Of a DNA stretch of 64,000 nucleotides, positions 44,966 to 56,301 are shown piece by piece; position 1 is the stretch's first letter, and each line of letters opens with the position of its first letter. The stretch covers positions 32,307 through 96,306 of the forward strand of contig JAGTRJ010000004.1 in assembly GCA_018261755.1 (NCBI GenBank), given 5' to 3'. Position numbers and translations under genes: made by a program. A model generated the notes under the pieces. The model saw only the letters and a program-made list of their open reading frames with translations, ran no database searches and was not told where the DNA came from. The DNA comes from Burkholderiaceae bacterium (GTDB lineage Bacteria > Pseudomonadota > Gammaproteobacteria > Burkholderiales > Burkholderiaceae_D).

Positions 44966-46987
44966 ATGCATTGTCGTTTTGTACAAATCGCGGTTGATAC
45001 CCCACTTGACATTTTTTTCGATTACCGCTGGCTCGGCGGTGACGATGCCGCGTTGCCAGCGGTTGGCCAACTGGCGCTGGTGCCGCTGGGAAAACGCGAA
45101 GTCATCGGCTTGATTGTCGCCGTCAGCGAACAGACCGACGTGCCACCGGAACGATTGCGCGACGTGATCGCGCTGCGCGCACAAATCCCGCCGCTGCCGG
45201 AACCCTGGCTGGCGCTGTGTCGCTTTGCCGCCGGCTATTACCAGCGGCCGCTGGGTGAAGTCGCGCTGCCCTGCCTGCCGAAAAAACTGCGCGAGCAAAA
45301 ACCCCTGGCGCTGGAACGCGCGCTGAAGAAACTGGCGCAGACACAGGCATCGCCGTCCACCGTCGCCAGTGAAGCACCCACGCTGAACCCTGCGCAGCAA
45401 CAGGCGGTGGACGCAATCGCCAATGCCGACGGTTTTACCCCGGTTCTGCTGCATGGCATCACCGGCAGCGGCAAGACAGAAGTCTATCTGCAAGCCGCCG
45501 CTCAAATCCTGACGCAATCGCCCGCCGCGCAAATCCTGATCCTGGTGCCGGAAATCAACCTGACGCCGCAACTCGAAGCCGGCATCCGCGCCCGCTTTCC
45601 CACTGTGCCGGTGGCCACGCTGCACAGCGGGCTGGCCGAAACCGAACGGCTACGACACTGGCTGAGTGCTCATCTCGGCCAGGCGAATATCGTACTCGGC
45701 ACGCGGCTGGCGGTACTGGCGTCGCTGCCGCAACTGGCGCTGATCGTGGTGGATGAAGAACATGATCCGTCTTACAAGCAGCAGGAAGGCTTGCGCTATT
45801 CGGCGCGCGATCTGGCCGTCTGGCGCGCTAATCAGCTAGGCATTCCGGTCGTGCTCGGATCGGCCACGCCATCGCTGGAGAGCTGGCAGCACGCGCAGAC
45901 AGGCCGCTATCGCAAAATCGAACTGACTGAGCGCGCGGTGCAGGACGCCGCGCTGCCGGCCATCCGCCTGCTCGACAGCGGCCGCAACCAGTTGACCGAC
46001 GGCATGACCGCCGCACTGATGGCCGCGCTCAAACTGCGACTCGAACGCGGTGAACAATCGCTCTTGTTCCTGAACCGGCGCGGCTATGCGCCGGTGCTGT
46101 CGTGCGACGCCTGCGGCTGGGTCAGCAACTGCCCGCGCTGCACTGCGTTCATGGTGCTGCACCTGTCCGAACGCAAGCTGCGCTGCCATCACTGCAGCCT
46201 GGAAATGCGCATTCCGCGCGCCTGCCCGGATTGCGGCAACATCGATCTGCAACCGCTGGGGCGCGGCACGCAACGGGTCGAAGAAAGCCTGCTATCGCAT
46301 TTCCAGCAAGCGCGCATCCTGCGCATCGACGCCGATTCGACCCGCAAGAAAGGCAGCGCGCAGGCGGCATTTGATGCCGTGCATGAAGGCGAAGTCGACA
46401 TCCTGATCGGCACGCAGATGGTGGCCAAGGGGCACGATTTCCAGAACCTGACGCTGGTCGGCGTGCTGAATCCGGACACCGCGCTGTTTTCGCACGATTA
46501 CCGCGCCAGCGAGCGGCTGTTCGCGCAACTGATGCAGGTGGCCGGTCGCGCCGGGCGCAGCGCGCAAAAGGACGACCACCAAAGCGAAGTGCTGATCCAG
46601 ACGCGCTATCCGCAGCATCCGCTGTTTGCGGCACTCAAGGCGCATGATTACGGCGTGTTTGCCACCGCCTTGCTGGAAGAGCGCGAGCAGGCGTGCCTGC
46701 CGCCATTCTGCCATCAGGCGCTGCTGCGCGCCGAGGCGCGGGAATTGCCGGATGCACTCGCGTTCCTGCAGCAGGCGGCGTTGCTGCTTGCGCCCGAGGG
46801 CGTGACCATCAACGATCCGATCCCGATGGCGTTAACGCGCGTGGCCAACGTCTGCCGGGCGCAACTGCTGGTCGAATCAGCCTCGCGCCCAGCGCTGCAG
46901 GCGTTCCTGCGTGAATGGATGCCTGCGCTGCGCACGGTAAAAACCCGCGTGCGCTGGACGATGGAAGTCGATCCGGCTGATATTTGA
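44966..46987 (+). CDS. priA: Primosomal protein N' (replication restart helicase)
   Basis: A 673-residue helicase that reloads the replisome at stalled forks. The N-terminal DNA-binding domain begins VQIAVDTPLDIFFDY; Walker A is GITGSGKTEVYL near residue 165 and the DEEH box lies near 260. The zinc-binding segment between helicase motifs has eight Cys at residues about 380-425 (CDACGWVSNCPRC, CHHC, CPDCG), followed by the C-terminal helicase motifs (GTQMVAKGHDF, QVAGRAGR). ATG at 44966 is used; a TTG at 44945 is also in frame. Confidence 0.94.
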   Translation: MHCRFVQIAVDTPLDIFFDYRWLGGDDAALPAVGQLALVPLGKREVIGLIVAVSEQTDVPPERLRDVIALRAQIPPLPEPWLALCRFAAGYYQRPLGEVALPCLPKKLREQKPLALERALKKLAQTQASPSTVASEAPTLNPAQQQAVDAIANADGFTPVLLHGITGSGKTEVYLQAAAQILTQSPAAQILILVPEINLTPQLEAGIRARFPTVPVATLHSGLAETERLRHWLSAHLGQANIVLGTRLAVLASLPQLALIVVDEEHDPSYKQQEGLRYSARDLAVWRANQLGIPVVLGSATPSLESWQHAQTGRYRKIELTERAVQDAALPAIRLLDSGRNQLTDGMTAALMAALKLRLERGEQSLLFLNRRGYAPVLSCDACGWVSNCPRCTAFMVLHLSERKLRCHHCSLEMRIPRACPDCGNIDLQPLGRGTQRVEESLLSHFQQARILRIDADSTRKKGSAQAAFDAVHEGEVDILIGTQMVAKGHDFQNLTLVGVLNPDTALFSHDYRASERLFAQLMQVAGRAGRSAQKDDHQSEVLIQTRYPQHPLFAALKAHDYGVFATALLEEREQACLPPFCHQALLRAEARELPDALAFLQQAALLLAPEGVTINDPIPMALTRVANVCRAQLLVESASRPALQAFLREWMPALRTVKTRVRWTMEVDPADI

Positions 46988-46998
46988 ACGAAAAAAAC

Positions 46999-47075
46999 GG
47001 GGGTATCAATCAGAATACCCCCGCTGGGCCACCTATTCCGGGGCCGTTTTAAAATACTGCCACCAGTATATTTCG
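46999..47075 (+). repeat. Intergenic hairpin repeat, copy 7 (short form)
   Basis: GGGGGTATC start, GGGCCACCTATTCCGGGGCC hairpin, GTTTTAAAATACTG and CAGTATATTTCG. It lies between the convergent genes priA and ettA, 12 bases after the priA stop. Confidence 0.88.
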
Positions 47076-47107
47076 ACCTCAAAACCGCCTGAATTACCCC
47101 GTCACCG

Positions 47108-48748
47108 TTACCTCGTGACCGGCTTGTAGCGCAACCGCTTCGGCTTCGCCGCCTCTTCGCCCAGGCGCTTTTTCTTGTCGGCTTCGTATTCCTGATAGTT
47201 GCCGTCGAAGAATGTAACTTGCGAATCGCCCCGGTCGAGGAACCAGCGGTCATGCGAAATCACCAGCACGCTGCCGGCGAATTCCAGCAGCGCGTCTTCC
47301 AGCGCACGCAACGTTTCAACGTCCAAATCGTTGGACGGTTCGTCCAGCAGCAGCACGTTTCCGCCCTGCAACAGCGTTTTCGCCAGATGCAGCCGTCCGC
47401 GCTCGCCGCCTGAGAGGCTGCCGACGTTTTTCTGCTGGTCCGATCCCTTGAAATTGAAGCGGCCAAGATAAGCGCGCGCCGGCATTTCGAACCGTCCGAC
47501 AGTTAGCAAATCCGAGCCGCCGGACACGTCCTCAAACACGTTTTTGCTGCCGTCGAGGTTTTCGCGCGACTGATCGACGATCGATACCTTGACCGTCGGG
47601 CCGATATGAACTTCGCCGCTATCCGGCGCTTCCTTGCCAGTAATCATGCGGAACAGTGTCGATTTGCCGGCGCCATTCGGACCAATCACGCCGACAATCG
47701 CGCCCGGCGGAATGCGGAAGCTGAGATTATCGATCAGCAGCCGGTCGCCATAGCCCTTCGACACGTTCTTGAATTCGATCACGTCATTACCGAGGCGCTC
47801 GGCCACCGGAATGAAGATTTCCTGCGTTTCGTTGCGCTTCTGGTATTCGTAATCGGACAGTTCATTGAACCGCGCCAGACGCGCCTTGCTCTTTGCCTGT
47901 CGCCCTTTCGGGTTTTGCCGCACCCACTCCAGTTCCTTCGCAATCGCCTTTTGCCGTGCGGATTCGGATGCTTCTTCCTGCTTCAGGCGGTTTTCCTTCT
48001 GTTCCAGCCACGAGCTGTAATTGCCTTTCCACGGAATGCCGGCGCCGCGGTCAAGTTCAAGAATCCACTCGGCCGCGTTATCGAGAAAATAGCGGTCATG
48101 GGTAATCGCAACCACGGTGCCGGGGAAGCGCAGCAGGAATTGCTCCAGCCAGTCGACCGATTCGGCATCCAGATGGTTGGTCGGCTCATCCAACAGCAGC
48201 ATGTCCGGCCGCGACAGCAGCAGACGGCACAGCGCGACGCGGCGTTTTTCGCCGCCGGAAAGCACGCCGATCTTCGCCTCCCACGGCGGCAGGCGCAGCG
48301 CATCGGCCGCCATTTCCAGCTGCTGTTCCAGGTTGCCGCCATCGGATGCCGCCAGAATCGCTTCCAGCCGCGCCTGCTCGGTTGCGAGCGCATCAAAGTC
48401 TGCATCCGGCTCCGCATACGCGGCATAAACCGCATCAAGCTTGGCGCGCGCTTCGAACGCATCGCCCAGCCCGCTTTCAACTGCCTGCCTCACCGTCTGC
48501 TCCGGATCGAGTTCCGGTTCCTGCGGCATGTAGCCGATTTTCAAATCCGGCATCGGCCGCGCTTCGCCGATGATGTCCTTGTCCACACCCGCCATGATTT
48601 TCAACAGTGTCGATTTGCCGGCACCATTCAGGCCGAGCACACCGATCTTGGCGCCAGGAAAAAACGACAGGGAAATATCCTTCAATATCTGACGCTTGGG
48701 CGGAACGATCTTGCCCACGCCGTTCATCGTGTAGACGTATTGAGCCAT
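47108..48748 (-). CDS. ettA: Energy-dependent translational throttle protein EttA, with a 9-residue internal gap
   Basis: A 546-residue ABC-F ATPase that binds the ribosomal E site and gates elongation by ATP level. Both ATPase domains have Walker A (GLNGAGKST, GPNGAGKST), the signature (LSGGEKRR, LSGGERGR) and Walker B (LLLDEPTNHLD, LLLDEPSNDLD); the inter-domain linker lies near residues 240-320. After the second H-loop the sequence goes directly from SHDRWFLDR to GDSQVTFFDGN. EttA proteins normally have about nine more residues here (IATHIL...), which accounts for 546 instead of 555. The frame is intact, so it is a clean in-frame deletion near the end of domain 2. Confidence 0.93.
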   Translation of the reverse strand: MAQYVYTMNGVGKIVPPKRQILKDISLSFFPGAKIGVLGLNGAGKSTLLKIMAGVDKDIIGEARPMPDLKIGYMPQEPELDPEQTVRQAVESGLGDAFEARAKLDAVYAAYAEPDADFDALATEQARLEAILAASDGGNLEQQLEMAADALRLPPWEAKIGVLSGGEKRRVALCRLLLSRPDMLLLDEPTNHLDAESVDWLEQFLLRFPGTVVAITHDRYFLDNAAEWILELDRGAGIPWKGNYSSWLEQKENRLKQEEASESARQKAIAKELEWVRQNPKGRQAKSKARLARFNELSDYEYQKRNETQEIFIPVAERLGNDVIEFKNVSKGYGDRLLIDNLSFRIPPGAIVGVIGPNGAGKSTLFRMITGKEAPDSGEVHIGPTVKVSIVDQSRENLDGSKNVFEDVSGGSDLLTVGRFEMPARAYLGRFNFKGSDQQKNVGSLSGGERGRLHLAKTLLQGGNVLLLDEPSNDLDVETLRALEDALLEFAGSVLVISHDRWFLDRGDSQVTFFDGNYQEYEADKKKRLGEEAAKPKRLRYKPVTR

Positions 48749-48930
48749 AAGTTTGAGGTCTTTAATGATGGTTAAAATGCCGAAACCGCAAGGATAACTG
48801 ATGGCACGTTCAAGCTGTTGTATTTTTCCCGTTTCAGTCTGAGTTTACGCAGATCATTGCCGCATTATTCTTGCGTTTTCAGAAAGTTTGGCCTATTGTC
48901 CAATGCGCATAAATAACCAGCAGGACTAAC

Positions 48931-50811
48931 TTGACCACCAGACAAACCAGTCATAGCGGAATCGCTGCCTTGACGCTTGCCGCCATCGGCATCGTCTACG
49001 GCGATATTGGCACCAGCCCGCTGTATGCACTGAAAACCGTGTTTGAACCGAAACACGGGCTGTCGCTGACACCGGCTAACCTGCTGGGGGTGATTTCGTT
49101 GATTCTGTGGGGATTGACGATTGTCGTTACACTGAAATACGTGACGCTGATCATGCGTGCCGACAACCGCGGCGAAGGCGGCGTGATGGCACTGATGTCG
49201 CTCGCTCTGTCGTCACTGCCGAAATCCTCACGCTGGAGCTACCCGCTGATGCTGCTGGGCGTGTTCGGCGCCGCCCTGTTTTATGGCGACAGCATCATCA
49301 CGCCGGCTGTTTCCGTTTTATCTGCGATTGAGGGTCTGGAAGTTGCCGCGCCCGGCATGAAACCATTCGTCGTGCCGATCACTATCATCGTGCTGATCGG
49401 ACTGTACGCTTTCCAGTCAAGAGGCACCGCCGGCATCGGCCGCTGGTTCGGTCCGTTCATGCTGCTGTGGTTTGCGATCCTGGCCGTCATGGGCGTGATC
49501 AACATCTTCCGTGCGCCGGAAATCCTGTCCGCGCTCAATCCGCTGCATGCGTTCTCGTTCATCGCACGCAACAAGCTAATCGCGTTTATCGCGCTCGGCG
49601 CGGTCGTGCTGGCTTTCACCGGCGCCGAAGCGCTGTACGCCGACATGGGCCACTTCGGCGCGCGACCGATCCGCATCGCGTGGTCAATGATCGTGTTCCC
49701 GTCGCTGGCACTGAACTATCTCGGCCAGGGCGCACTGTTGCTGTCCGATTCGGCCGCAATCTCGAACCCGTTCTTCCACCAGTTGGGCTCATGGAGCATT
49801 TACCCACTGGTCGCGCTGGCGACTGTCGCCACCGTCATCGCATCGCAGGCGACGATTTCCGGCACCTTCTCGATGACCAAGCAGGCTATTTCGCTCGGGC
49901 TGCTGCCGCGGATGAAAATCATCCACACTTCGGATGCCGAAATCGGCCAGATTTACATGCCGATGGTCAACTTCATGCAACTGGTCGCGGTAGTCATCGT
50001 GGTACTTGAATTTGGCACCTCAGATGAACTGGCCGCCGCCTACGGCATTGCCGTCACCGGCACGATGCTGCTAACGACCGTACTGTCCTTCTTCGTGCTG
50101 AATTTCCACTGGAAATTTCCTCTGCCGGTCGGGCTGGGAATTTGCGGTGCCTTTGCCGCCATCGATCTGGCACTGTTCTCGGCCAATCTGCCCAAAGTGA
50201 TGGATGGCGGCTGGTTCCCGCTGCTGCTGGGCCTGAGCCTGTTCACAGTGATGATGACTTGGCGCAAGGGACGGCAACTGGTGACGCAGAACCTGAAAAT
50301 GCACGCCATTCCGCTGGATGGCTTTCTCGAATCGCTGTTCCTTGTGCCGCCGGTGCGAGTGCCTGGCACGGCGATCTTCCTGCGCGGCGAAGTCGATGGC
50401 GTGCCACATGCGATGCTGCACAACCTGAAGCACAACAACGTGCTGCATGAACGCGTGGTATTCCTGACGATCTTCATGCAGGAAGTGCCGTGGGTACCAA
50501 TACAGGAGCGGGTGCACGTGCAGGATTTCGGCCATGAGTGCTATCAGGTCAATATCTATTATGGCTTTCTGGATGAAACCGATATCCCGCAAGTGCTGTT
50601 GCAATGCAAGCTGTACGGGCTGGAATTCGATCTGCCTTCAACCTCTTTCTTCATCTCGCGCCAAACCATCATTTCGACTCCGGACGGCGGCATGAATCCG
50701 TGGCGCGAGCATCTGTTCGTGCTGATGTCGCGCAATGCGCGCGGCGCAGCCGATTACTACCGGATTCCGCCCAACCAGGTAATCGAGCTCGGCACGCAGA
50801 TCGAAATCTAG
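48931..50811 (+). CDS. kup: Kup-type potassium transporter
   Basis: A 626-residue K+ uptake protein with twelve transmembrane helices. The first helix contains the family signature GIVYGDIGTSPLYALKTVF, followed by VTLKYVTLIMRADNRGEGG and GDSIITPAVSVLSAIEGL. A soluble C-terminal domain of about 170 residues ends the protein. The start is TTG at 48931 with AGGA at good distance; no ATG fits before the signature. Divergent from ettA. Confidence 0.94.
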   Translation: MTTRQTSHSGIAALTLAAIGIVYGDIGTSPLYALKTVFEPKHGLSLTPANLLGVISLILWGLTIVVTLKYVTLIMRADNRGEGGVMALMSLALSSLPKSSRWSYPLMLLGVFGAALFYGDSIITPAVSVLSAIEGLEVAAPGMKPFVVPITIIVLIGLYAFQSRGTAGIGRWFGPFMLLWFAILAVMGVINIFRAPEILSALNPLHAFSFIARNKLIAFIALGAVVLAFTGAEALYADMGHFGARPIRIAWSMIVFPSLALNYLGQGALLLSDSAAISNPFFHQLGSWSIYPLVALATVATVIASQATISGTFSMTKQAISLGLLPRMKIIHTSDAEIGQIYMPMVNFMQLVAVVIVVLEFGTSDELAAAYGIAVTGTMLLTTVLSFFVLNFHWKFPLPVGLGICGAFAAIDLALFSANLPKVMDGGWFPLLLGLSLFTVMMTWRKGRQLVTQNLKMHAIPLDGFLESLFLVPPVRVPGTAIFLRGEVDGVPHAMLHNLKHNNVLHERVVFLTIFMQEVPWVPIQERVHVQDFGHECYQVNIYYGFLDETDIPQVLLQCKLYGLEFDLPSTSFFISRQTIISTPDGGMNPWREHLFVLMSRNARGAADYYRIPPNQVIELGTQIEI

Positions 50812-50828
50812 CCGGCACCGTTCGTTTT

Positions 50829-50857
50829 TTGCCTTTGTGCGAGGCATCAAGCATAAT
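50829..50857 (+). promoter_or_regulatory. Candidate sigma70 promoter of the WecA/MraY-like gene
   Basis: TTGCCT (50829-50834), a 17-base spacer and CATAAT (50852-50857), 68 bases before the start codon. Confidence 0.5.
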
Positions 50858-50925
50858 AGTGCGCCCCTTTACAGGGAAGGCTGAAAATTCCATTCAGCCC
50901 ATCCTGTATTTCTTTCTGACTGCCG

Positions 50926-52023
50926 ATGATTTCTATCCTGGTAAGCTTTCTGGTCGCGCTGGTGAGCACGCTGTTCATCATCCGCCTTTCCCGGCAGCAT
51001 AAAAACATCCTTGATCACGTCACGCATGATGTGCAGCGTTTTCACTCTCGCCCGGTTCCGCGCTTCGGCGGGCTGGGCATCCTGATAGCCGCGCTCGTCG
51101 GCGCTTCTGTTGCATGCTGGCGTGCGCCACCCGTCGGCCAATGGCTGCTGCTGCTGTTGCTGTGCGCGCTGCCAGCCTTCGGTTGCGGCATCGTCGAAGA
51201 CTATACGAAAAATGTCAGCGCAATGCGCCGCCTGATGCTGACGATGGCCGCAGCCGCCATCGGCTACATCGCCCTCGATGCCGCCATCACCCGCATCGAT
51301 CTGCCGCTGGTTGACGGTTGGCTGAAATACGCTTGGCTATCGCTGCCGTTCACTGTCTTTGCCGTCGGCGGCATCGCCAATGCGATCAACATCGTCGATG
51401 GCTTCAACGGCTTGGCCAGTGTGGTCACAATGTTCATGCTGCTGTCGATTGCCTACGTCGCGTGGCAAGTCAACGACACCTTCATCATGACCGCAGCTTT
51501 CATCATGGTCGGAGCGATTGCCGGTTTTTTCGTCTGGAACTTCCCCTACGGCTTGATTTTCCTCGGCGACGGCGGCGCCTATTTCATCGGTTTCATGCTG
51601 GGTGAATTGACGGTTTTGCTGATTGCACGCAATCCGCAAGTTTCCGCATGGTATGCATTATTGCTGCTGATATATCCGGTATTTGAAACGCTTTTCTCGA
51701 TTTACCGCAAAAGATTCGTGCGCGGCGGATCGCCCGGTGTACCTGACGGCATTCATTTGCACATGCTGATATTCAAGCGGCTGGTGCGCTGGACGATAGG
51801 CCGGCGTGATGCGCGCGCACTCATCAAAAGGAATTCGCTAACCTCGCCCTATTTGTGGGTGCTATCGCTGATGGCGGTTATTCCAGCTACGCTTTTCTGG
51901 CGGAATTGCTGGATTTTGATTGGATTCTGCCTGTGTTTCGTTGCCGCCTACGTCTGGTTATATATGCAGATTGTGCAGTTCAATGCCCCCCGCTGGATGA
52001 TTATCAGAAGGCAAAAAAAATAA
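50926..52023 (+). CDS. WecA/MraY-family undecaprenyl-phosphate sugar-1-phosphate transferase
   Basis: A 365-residue membrane protein with about ten helices. It transfers a sugar-1-phosphate, usually from UDP-GlcNAc, to undecaprenyl phosphate, starting O-antigen or capsule units. Conserved sites are RPVPRFGGLGI in the first loop, GIVEDYTKNVSAMRRL, NIVDGFNGLAS, FLGDGGAYFIGF and the late HLHMLIFKRL. The H-D pattern fits the WecA group rather than cell-wall MraY. No glycan genes adjoin except waaC and the phosphohexomutase 2 kb on. Confidence 0.87.
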   Translation: MISILVSFLVALVSTLFIIRLSRQHKNILDHVTHDVQRFHSRPVPRFGGLGILIAALVGASVACWRAPPVGQWLLLLLLCALPAFGCGIVEDYTKNVSAMRRLMLTMAAAAIGYIALDAAITRIDLPLVDGWLKYAWLSLPFTVFAVGGIANAINIVDGFNGLASVVTMFMLLSIAYVAWQVNDTFIMTAAFIMVGAIAGFFVWNFPYGLIFLGDGGAYFIGFMLGELTVLLIARNPQVSAWYALLLLIYPVFETLFSIYRKRFVRGGSPGVPDGIHLHMLIFKRLVRWTIGRRDARALIKRNSLTSPYLWVLSLMAVIPATLFWRNCWILIGFCLCFVAAYVWLYMQIVQFNAPRWMIIRRQKK

Positions 52024-52155
52024 AGCCGCGGCAATACGGATAATTACCGTCATTTATTTTCATATGCCCGATACGGCTGACGCATATTTTGATTAGAATA
52101 TGCCATGACATTTTCAGAAATAAAATGTCAACCAACGAATTACCAGGAGGCCAAC

Positions 52156-52467
52156 ATGAATTTATCCGAACTGTCTGTCAGCGAATTGCGCGCTTTGCAG
52201 GAAAAAATCAAGCAGGAAATCAAAAAGCGCGAAGAAAACGAAATTGCGGAAGCAAAAAGGAAAATCCAGGCGATAGCGCAAAGCGTCGGATTGCCGCTGA
52301 AAGATTTGCTGACTGCATCGGCGCGCACCGCTGGCGGCAAAGTTCCGCCGCGCTACCGGAATCCGGGCAACGCCGAACAGACCTGGACTGGCCGCGGACA
52401 CCAGCCGGTATGGGTGCGAGAATGGCTCGCCAGCGGCAAATCGCTGGACGCTCTGCTCATCAAATGA
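52156..52467 (+). CDS. H-NS family nucleoid-associated protein
   Basis: A 103-residue H-NS-like protein. Residues about 1-50 form the coiled-coil dimerisation part (ELSVSELRALQEKIKQEIKKREENEI), and the C-terminus has the AT-hook-like DNA-binding motif YRNPGNAEQTWTGRGHQPVWVREWL. It silences AT-rich, often foreign genes. The start at 52156 follows the ribosome site AGGAGG. An intergenic repeat begins right after the stop. Confidence 0.92.
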   Translation: MNLSELSVSELRALQEKIKQEIKKREENEIAEAKRKIQAIAQSVGLPLKDLLTASARTAGGKVPPRYRNPGNAEQTWTGRGHQPVWVREWLASGKSLDALLIK

Positions 52468-52468
52468 C

Positions 52469-52545
52469 CGGGGTATCCTGTAAAATATAGCCACTCGGCC
52501 AGGTATTCCCTGGCCGTTTTCAAATACTGGCAGCAGTATATTTTT
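52469..52545 (+). repeat. Intergenic hairpin repeat, copy 8 (short form)
   Basis: CGGGGTATCC start, a perfect GGCCAGG...CCTGGCC hairpin, GTTTTCAAATACTG and CAGTATATTTTTG. It begins just after the H-NS stop codon. The GG/CC change on both sides of the hairpin relative to other copies is compensatory. Confidence 0.9.
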
Positions 52546-52614
52546 GCATCAAAATCGCTCGCACACGCGCCGCACACATCGGAAAACCGGCTTTCGCCTC
52601 ATTCGAATCACACC

Positions 52615-53991
52615 ATGCTCCCCCTCTCCAAAACCATCTTCAAGGCTTACGACATTCGCGGCATCATCGGCAAAACACTAGACGCTTCGATCGCACAACG
52701 CATCGGCCACGCTTTCGGCTCGGCCATCCGCGCCCAAGGCGGGCAAAAAGTCGTCATAGGCCGCGATGGCCGCCTGTCTGGCCCGGAACTGCTGACATCG
52801 CTCGCGTCCGGCCTGCAATCGGCTGGGGTGGATGTGATCGACCTCGGGCTGGTGGCGACGCCAATGGTGTATTTCGGCACCCACGTGCTGGAGGCGCAAT
52901 CCGGCATCATGGTCACCGGCAGCCACAACCCGCCGGACTACAATGGCTTCAAGATGGTGCTCGAAGGCGAAGCGATTTACGGCGACACGATTCAGTCGCT
53001 GTACTCTGCCATCGAAGACGGAAATGTCGCACAAGGCAGCGGCAACTACCGCACGCACGACATCCGCGCCGCGTACATTGAACGCATCGCCAGCGATGTG
53101 AAGCTGGCGCGGCCGATGAAGATCGCCATTGATTGCGGCAACGGCGTTGCCGGCGCAATCGCGGGCGACCTGTTCCGCGCGCTCGGCTGCGAAGTGATCG
53201 AGCTGTTCTGCGACGTTGACGGCCATTTCCCGAACCATCACCCGGATCCGGCGCACCCGGAAAACCTGCAGGATCTGATCCGCTGCCTGCAAACGACCGA
53301 CGCCGAAGTCGGCCTCGCGTTCGACGGCGATGGCGACCGCCTGGGCGTGGTGACGAAAGATGGCCAGATCATATTCCCCGATCGGCAACTGATGCTGTTC
53401 GCCAAAGATGCGCTCACCCGCCACCCGGGGCGCGAAATCCTGTACGACGTGAAATGCACCCGCCATCTGGCGCCGTGGATTGCAGCCAATGGCGGCCAGC
53501 CGCTGATGTGGAAAACCGGCCATTCGCTGGTGAAGGCGAAACTGCGCGAAACCGGCGCGCCGCTCGGCGGCGAAATGAGCGGCCACATCTTCTTCAAGGA
53601 TCGCTGGTACGGCTTCGACGACGGCCTGTATGCCGGCGCGCGGATGCTGGAACTGCTGTCGCGCACGGCCGATCCGTCAGCGCTGCTGAATGCGCTGCCG
53701 CAGTCGGCCAGTACGCCGGAACTGCACCTGCAGCTGGCCGAAGGCGAAAACTTCGCGCTGATCGAGCAGCTACAGCGGGATGCAACCTTCCCCGGCTCGA
53801 CCGAGATCATCACCATTGACGGACTGCGGGTCGAATATCCGGACGGCTTCGGTCTGGCGCGCTCATCGAATACCACGCCGGTGGTAGTGATGCGGTTCGA
53901 GGCCGAAACGCCGACGGCGCTGGCGCGCATCCAGTCCGAATTCAAACGCGTGATCCTGGCAGCGAAGCCGGATGCGCAACTGCCGTTCTGA
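52615..53991 (+). CDS. Phosphomannomutase/phosphoglucomutase (AlgC-like)
   Basis: A 458-residue alpha-D-phosphohexomutase that interconverts 1- and 6-phosphates of mannose and glucose for surface sugar synthesis. Four domains are marked by FKAYDIRGIIG at the start, the phosphoserine loop VTGSHNPPDYNGFK near residue 101, the metal loop AFDGDGDRLGVV near 237, the sugar-binding GGEMSGHIFF and the final phosphate-binding loop DGLRVEYPDGFGLARSSNT. waaC follows 7 bases on. Confidence 0.93.
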   Translation: MLPLSKTIFKAYDIRGIIGKTLDASIAQRIGHAFGSAIRAQGGQKVVIGRDGRLSGPELLTSLASGLQSAGVDVIDLGLVATPMVYFGTHVLEAQSGIMVTGSHNPPDYNGFKMVLEGEAIYGDTIQSLYSAIEDGNVAQGSGNYRTHDIRAAYIERIASDVKLARPMKIAIDCGNGVAGAIAGDLFRALGCEVIELFCDVDGHFPNHHPDPAHPENLQDLIRCLQTTDAEVGLAFDGDGDRLGVVTKDGQIIFPDRQLMLFAKDALTRHPGREILYDVKCTRHLAPWIAANGGQPLMWKTGHSLVKAKLRETGAPLGGEMSGHIFFKDRWYGFDDGLYAGARMLELLSRTADPSALLNALPQSASTPELHLQLAEGENFALIEQLQRDATFPGSTEIITIDGLRVEYPDGFGLARSSNTTPVVVMRFEAETPTALARIQSEFKRVILAAKPDAQLPF

Positions 53992-53998
53992 CCGCCGC

Positions 53999-54953
53999 AT
54001 GAAAGTCCTGATCGTCCGCGTGTCGTCGCTCGGCGACGTGGTACACAACATGCCGATGCTGGCCGACATCAAGCGCCACTACCCGGAGGCGCAAATCGAC
54101 TGGGTGGTCGAGGAAGCGTATGCGGATCTGATCCGCCTGAACCGACATGTGAACAAGGTCATTCCGTATGCCGAGCGCCGCTGGCGCAAGAGCCTGCTGT
54201 CGTCGGCTACGCGCGCCGAAATCCGCGCCTTCCGCGCCGAACTGAAACGCGAAGCATACGACGTGGTGTTCGACACGCAAGGCTTGCTGAAAACCGGCAT
54301 CGTGATGGGCATGGCGCGCATTGCGCCGGGCGGCAAAAAGGCGGGGCTGGCCAATGGCACCGAAGGTTCCGGCTACGAAGGCATGTCGCGCCTGTTCCAT
54401 ACAATGAGCGTGCCAGTCGATTCACGCACGCACGCGGTGCTGCGCGGACGGCTGGTGGCAGCCGCAGCGCTCGGCTATTCAATCGATACGCCGGCCGATT
54501 TCGCGCTCACCCCGCCCGATCTGCAGCCGGACTGGCTGCCGGCAGAGCCGTATGCAGTGTTCTTCCACGGCACCGCGCGCGACGCCAAGAAATGGCCACA
54601 GGCGAACTGGACCGTCATCGGCCAGTTTCTGACAGAACGCGGGCTGCCAATACTGCTGGCCTGGGGCTCGGACAAGGAAAAACGGGAGGCGGAACAACTG
54701 GCGGCATCGCTACCGAATGCGCGCGTACTGCCGCGCCTGCCGATGCTGGAAGCGGTGCTGCTGGCAGGCAAGGCGGCACTGGCGGTCGGCGTGGATACCG
54801 GCCTGACGCACATCGCCGCCGCCTACAACCGGCCGACGGTGGAACTGTATATCGATTCGCCGCGCTGGAAGACCGAAGGCAACTGGTCGCCGAACATCGT
54901 GAACCTCGGCGATGGCGGACATCCGCCATCGGTCGAAGACGTCAGGTCAGCCG

Positions 54954-54973
<20 letters not shown>
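53999..54973 (+). CDS. waaC: Lipopolysaccharide heptosyltransferase I
   Basis: A 324-residue family 9 glycosyltransferase that adds the first heptose to the Kdo of lipid A core. It begins MKVLIVRVSSLGDVVHNMPML and contains FDTQGLLKTG, FHGTARDAKKWP and the nucleotide-sugar site AVGVDTGLTHIAAAYNRPTVELY. The start at 53999 lies 7 bases after the phosphohexomutase stop, so they are one operon. Its 3' end overlaps the convergent dolP gene by 20 bases. Confidence 0.94.
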
Positions 54974-56280
<1,307 letters not shown>

Positions 56281-56301
56281 TCATGGCCGCGCAATAGCGG
56301 C

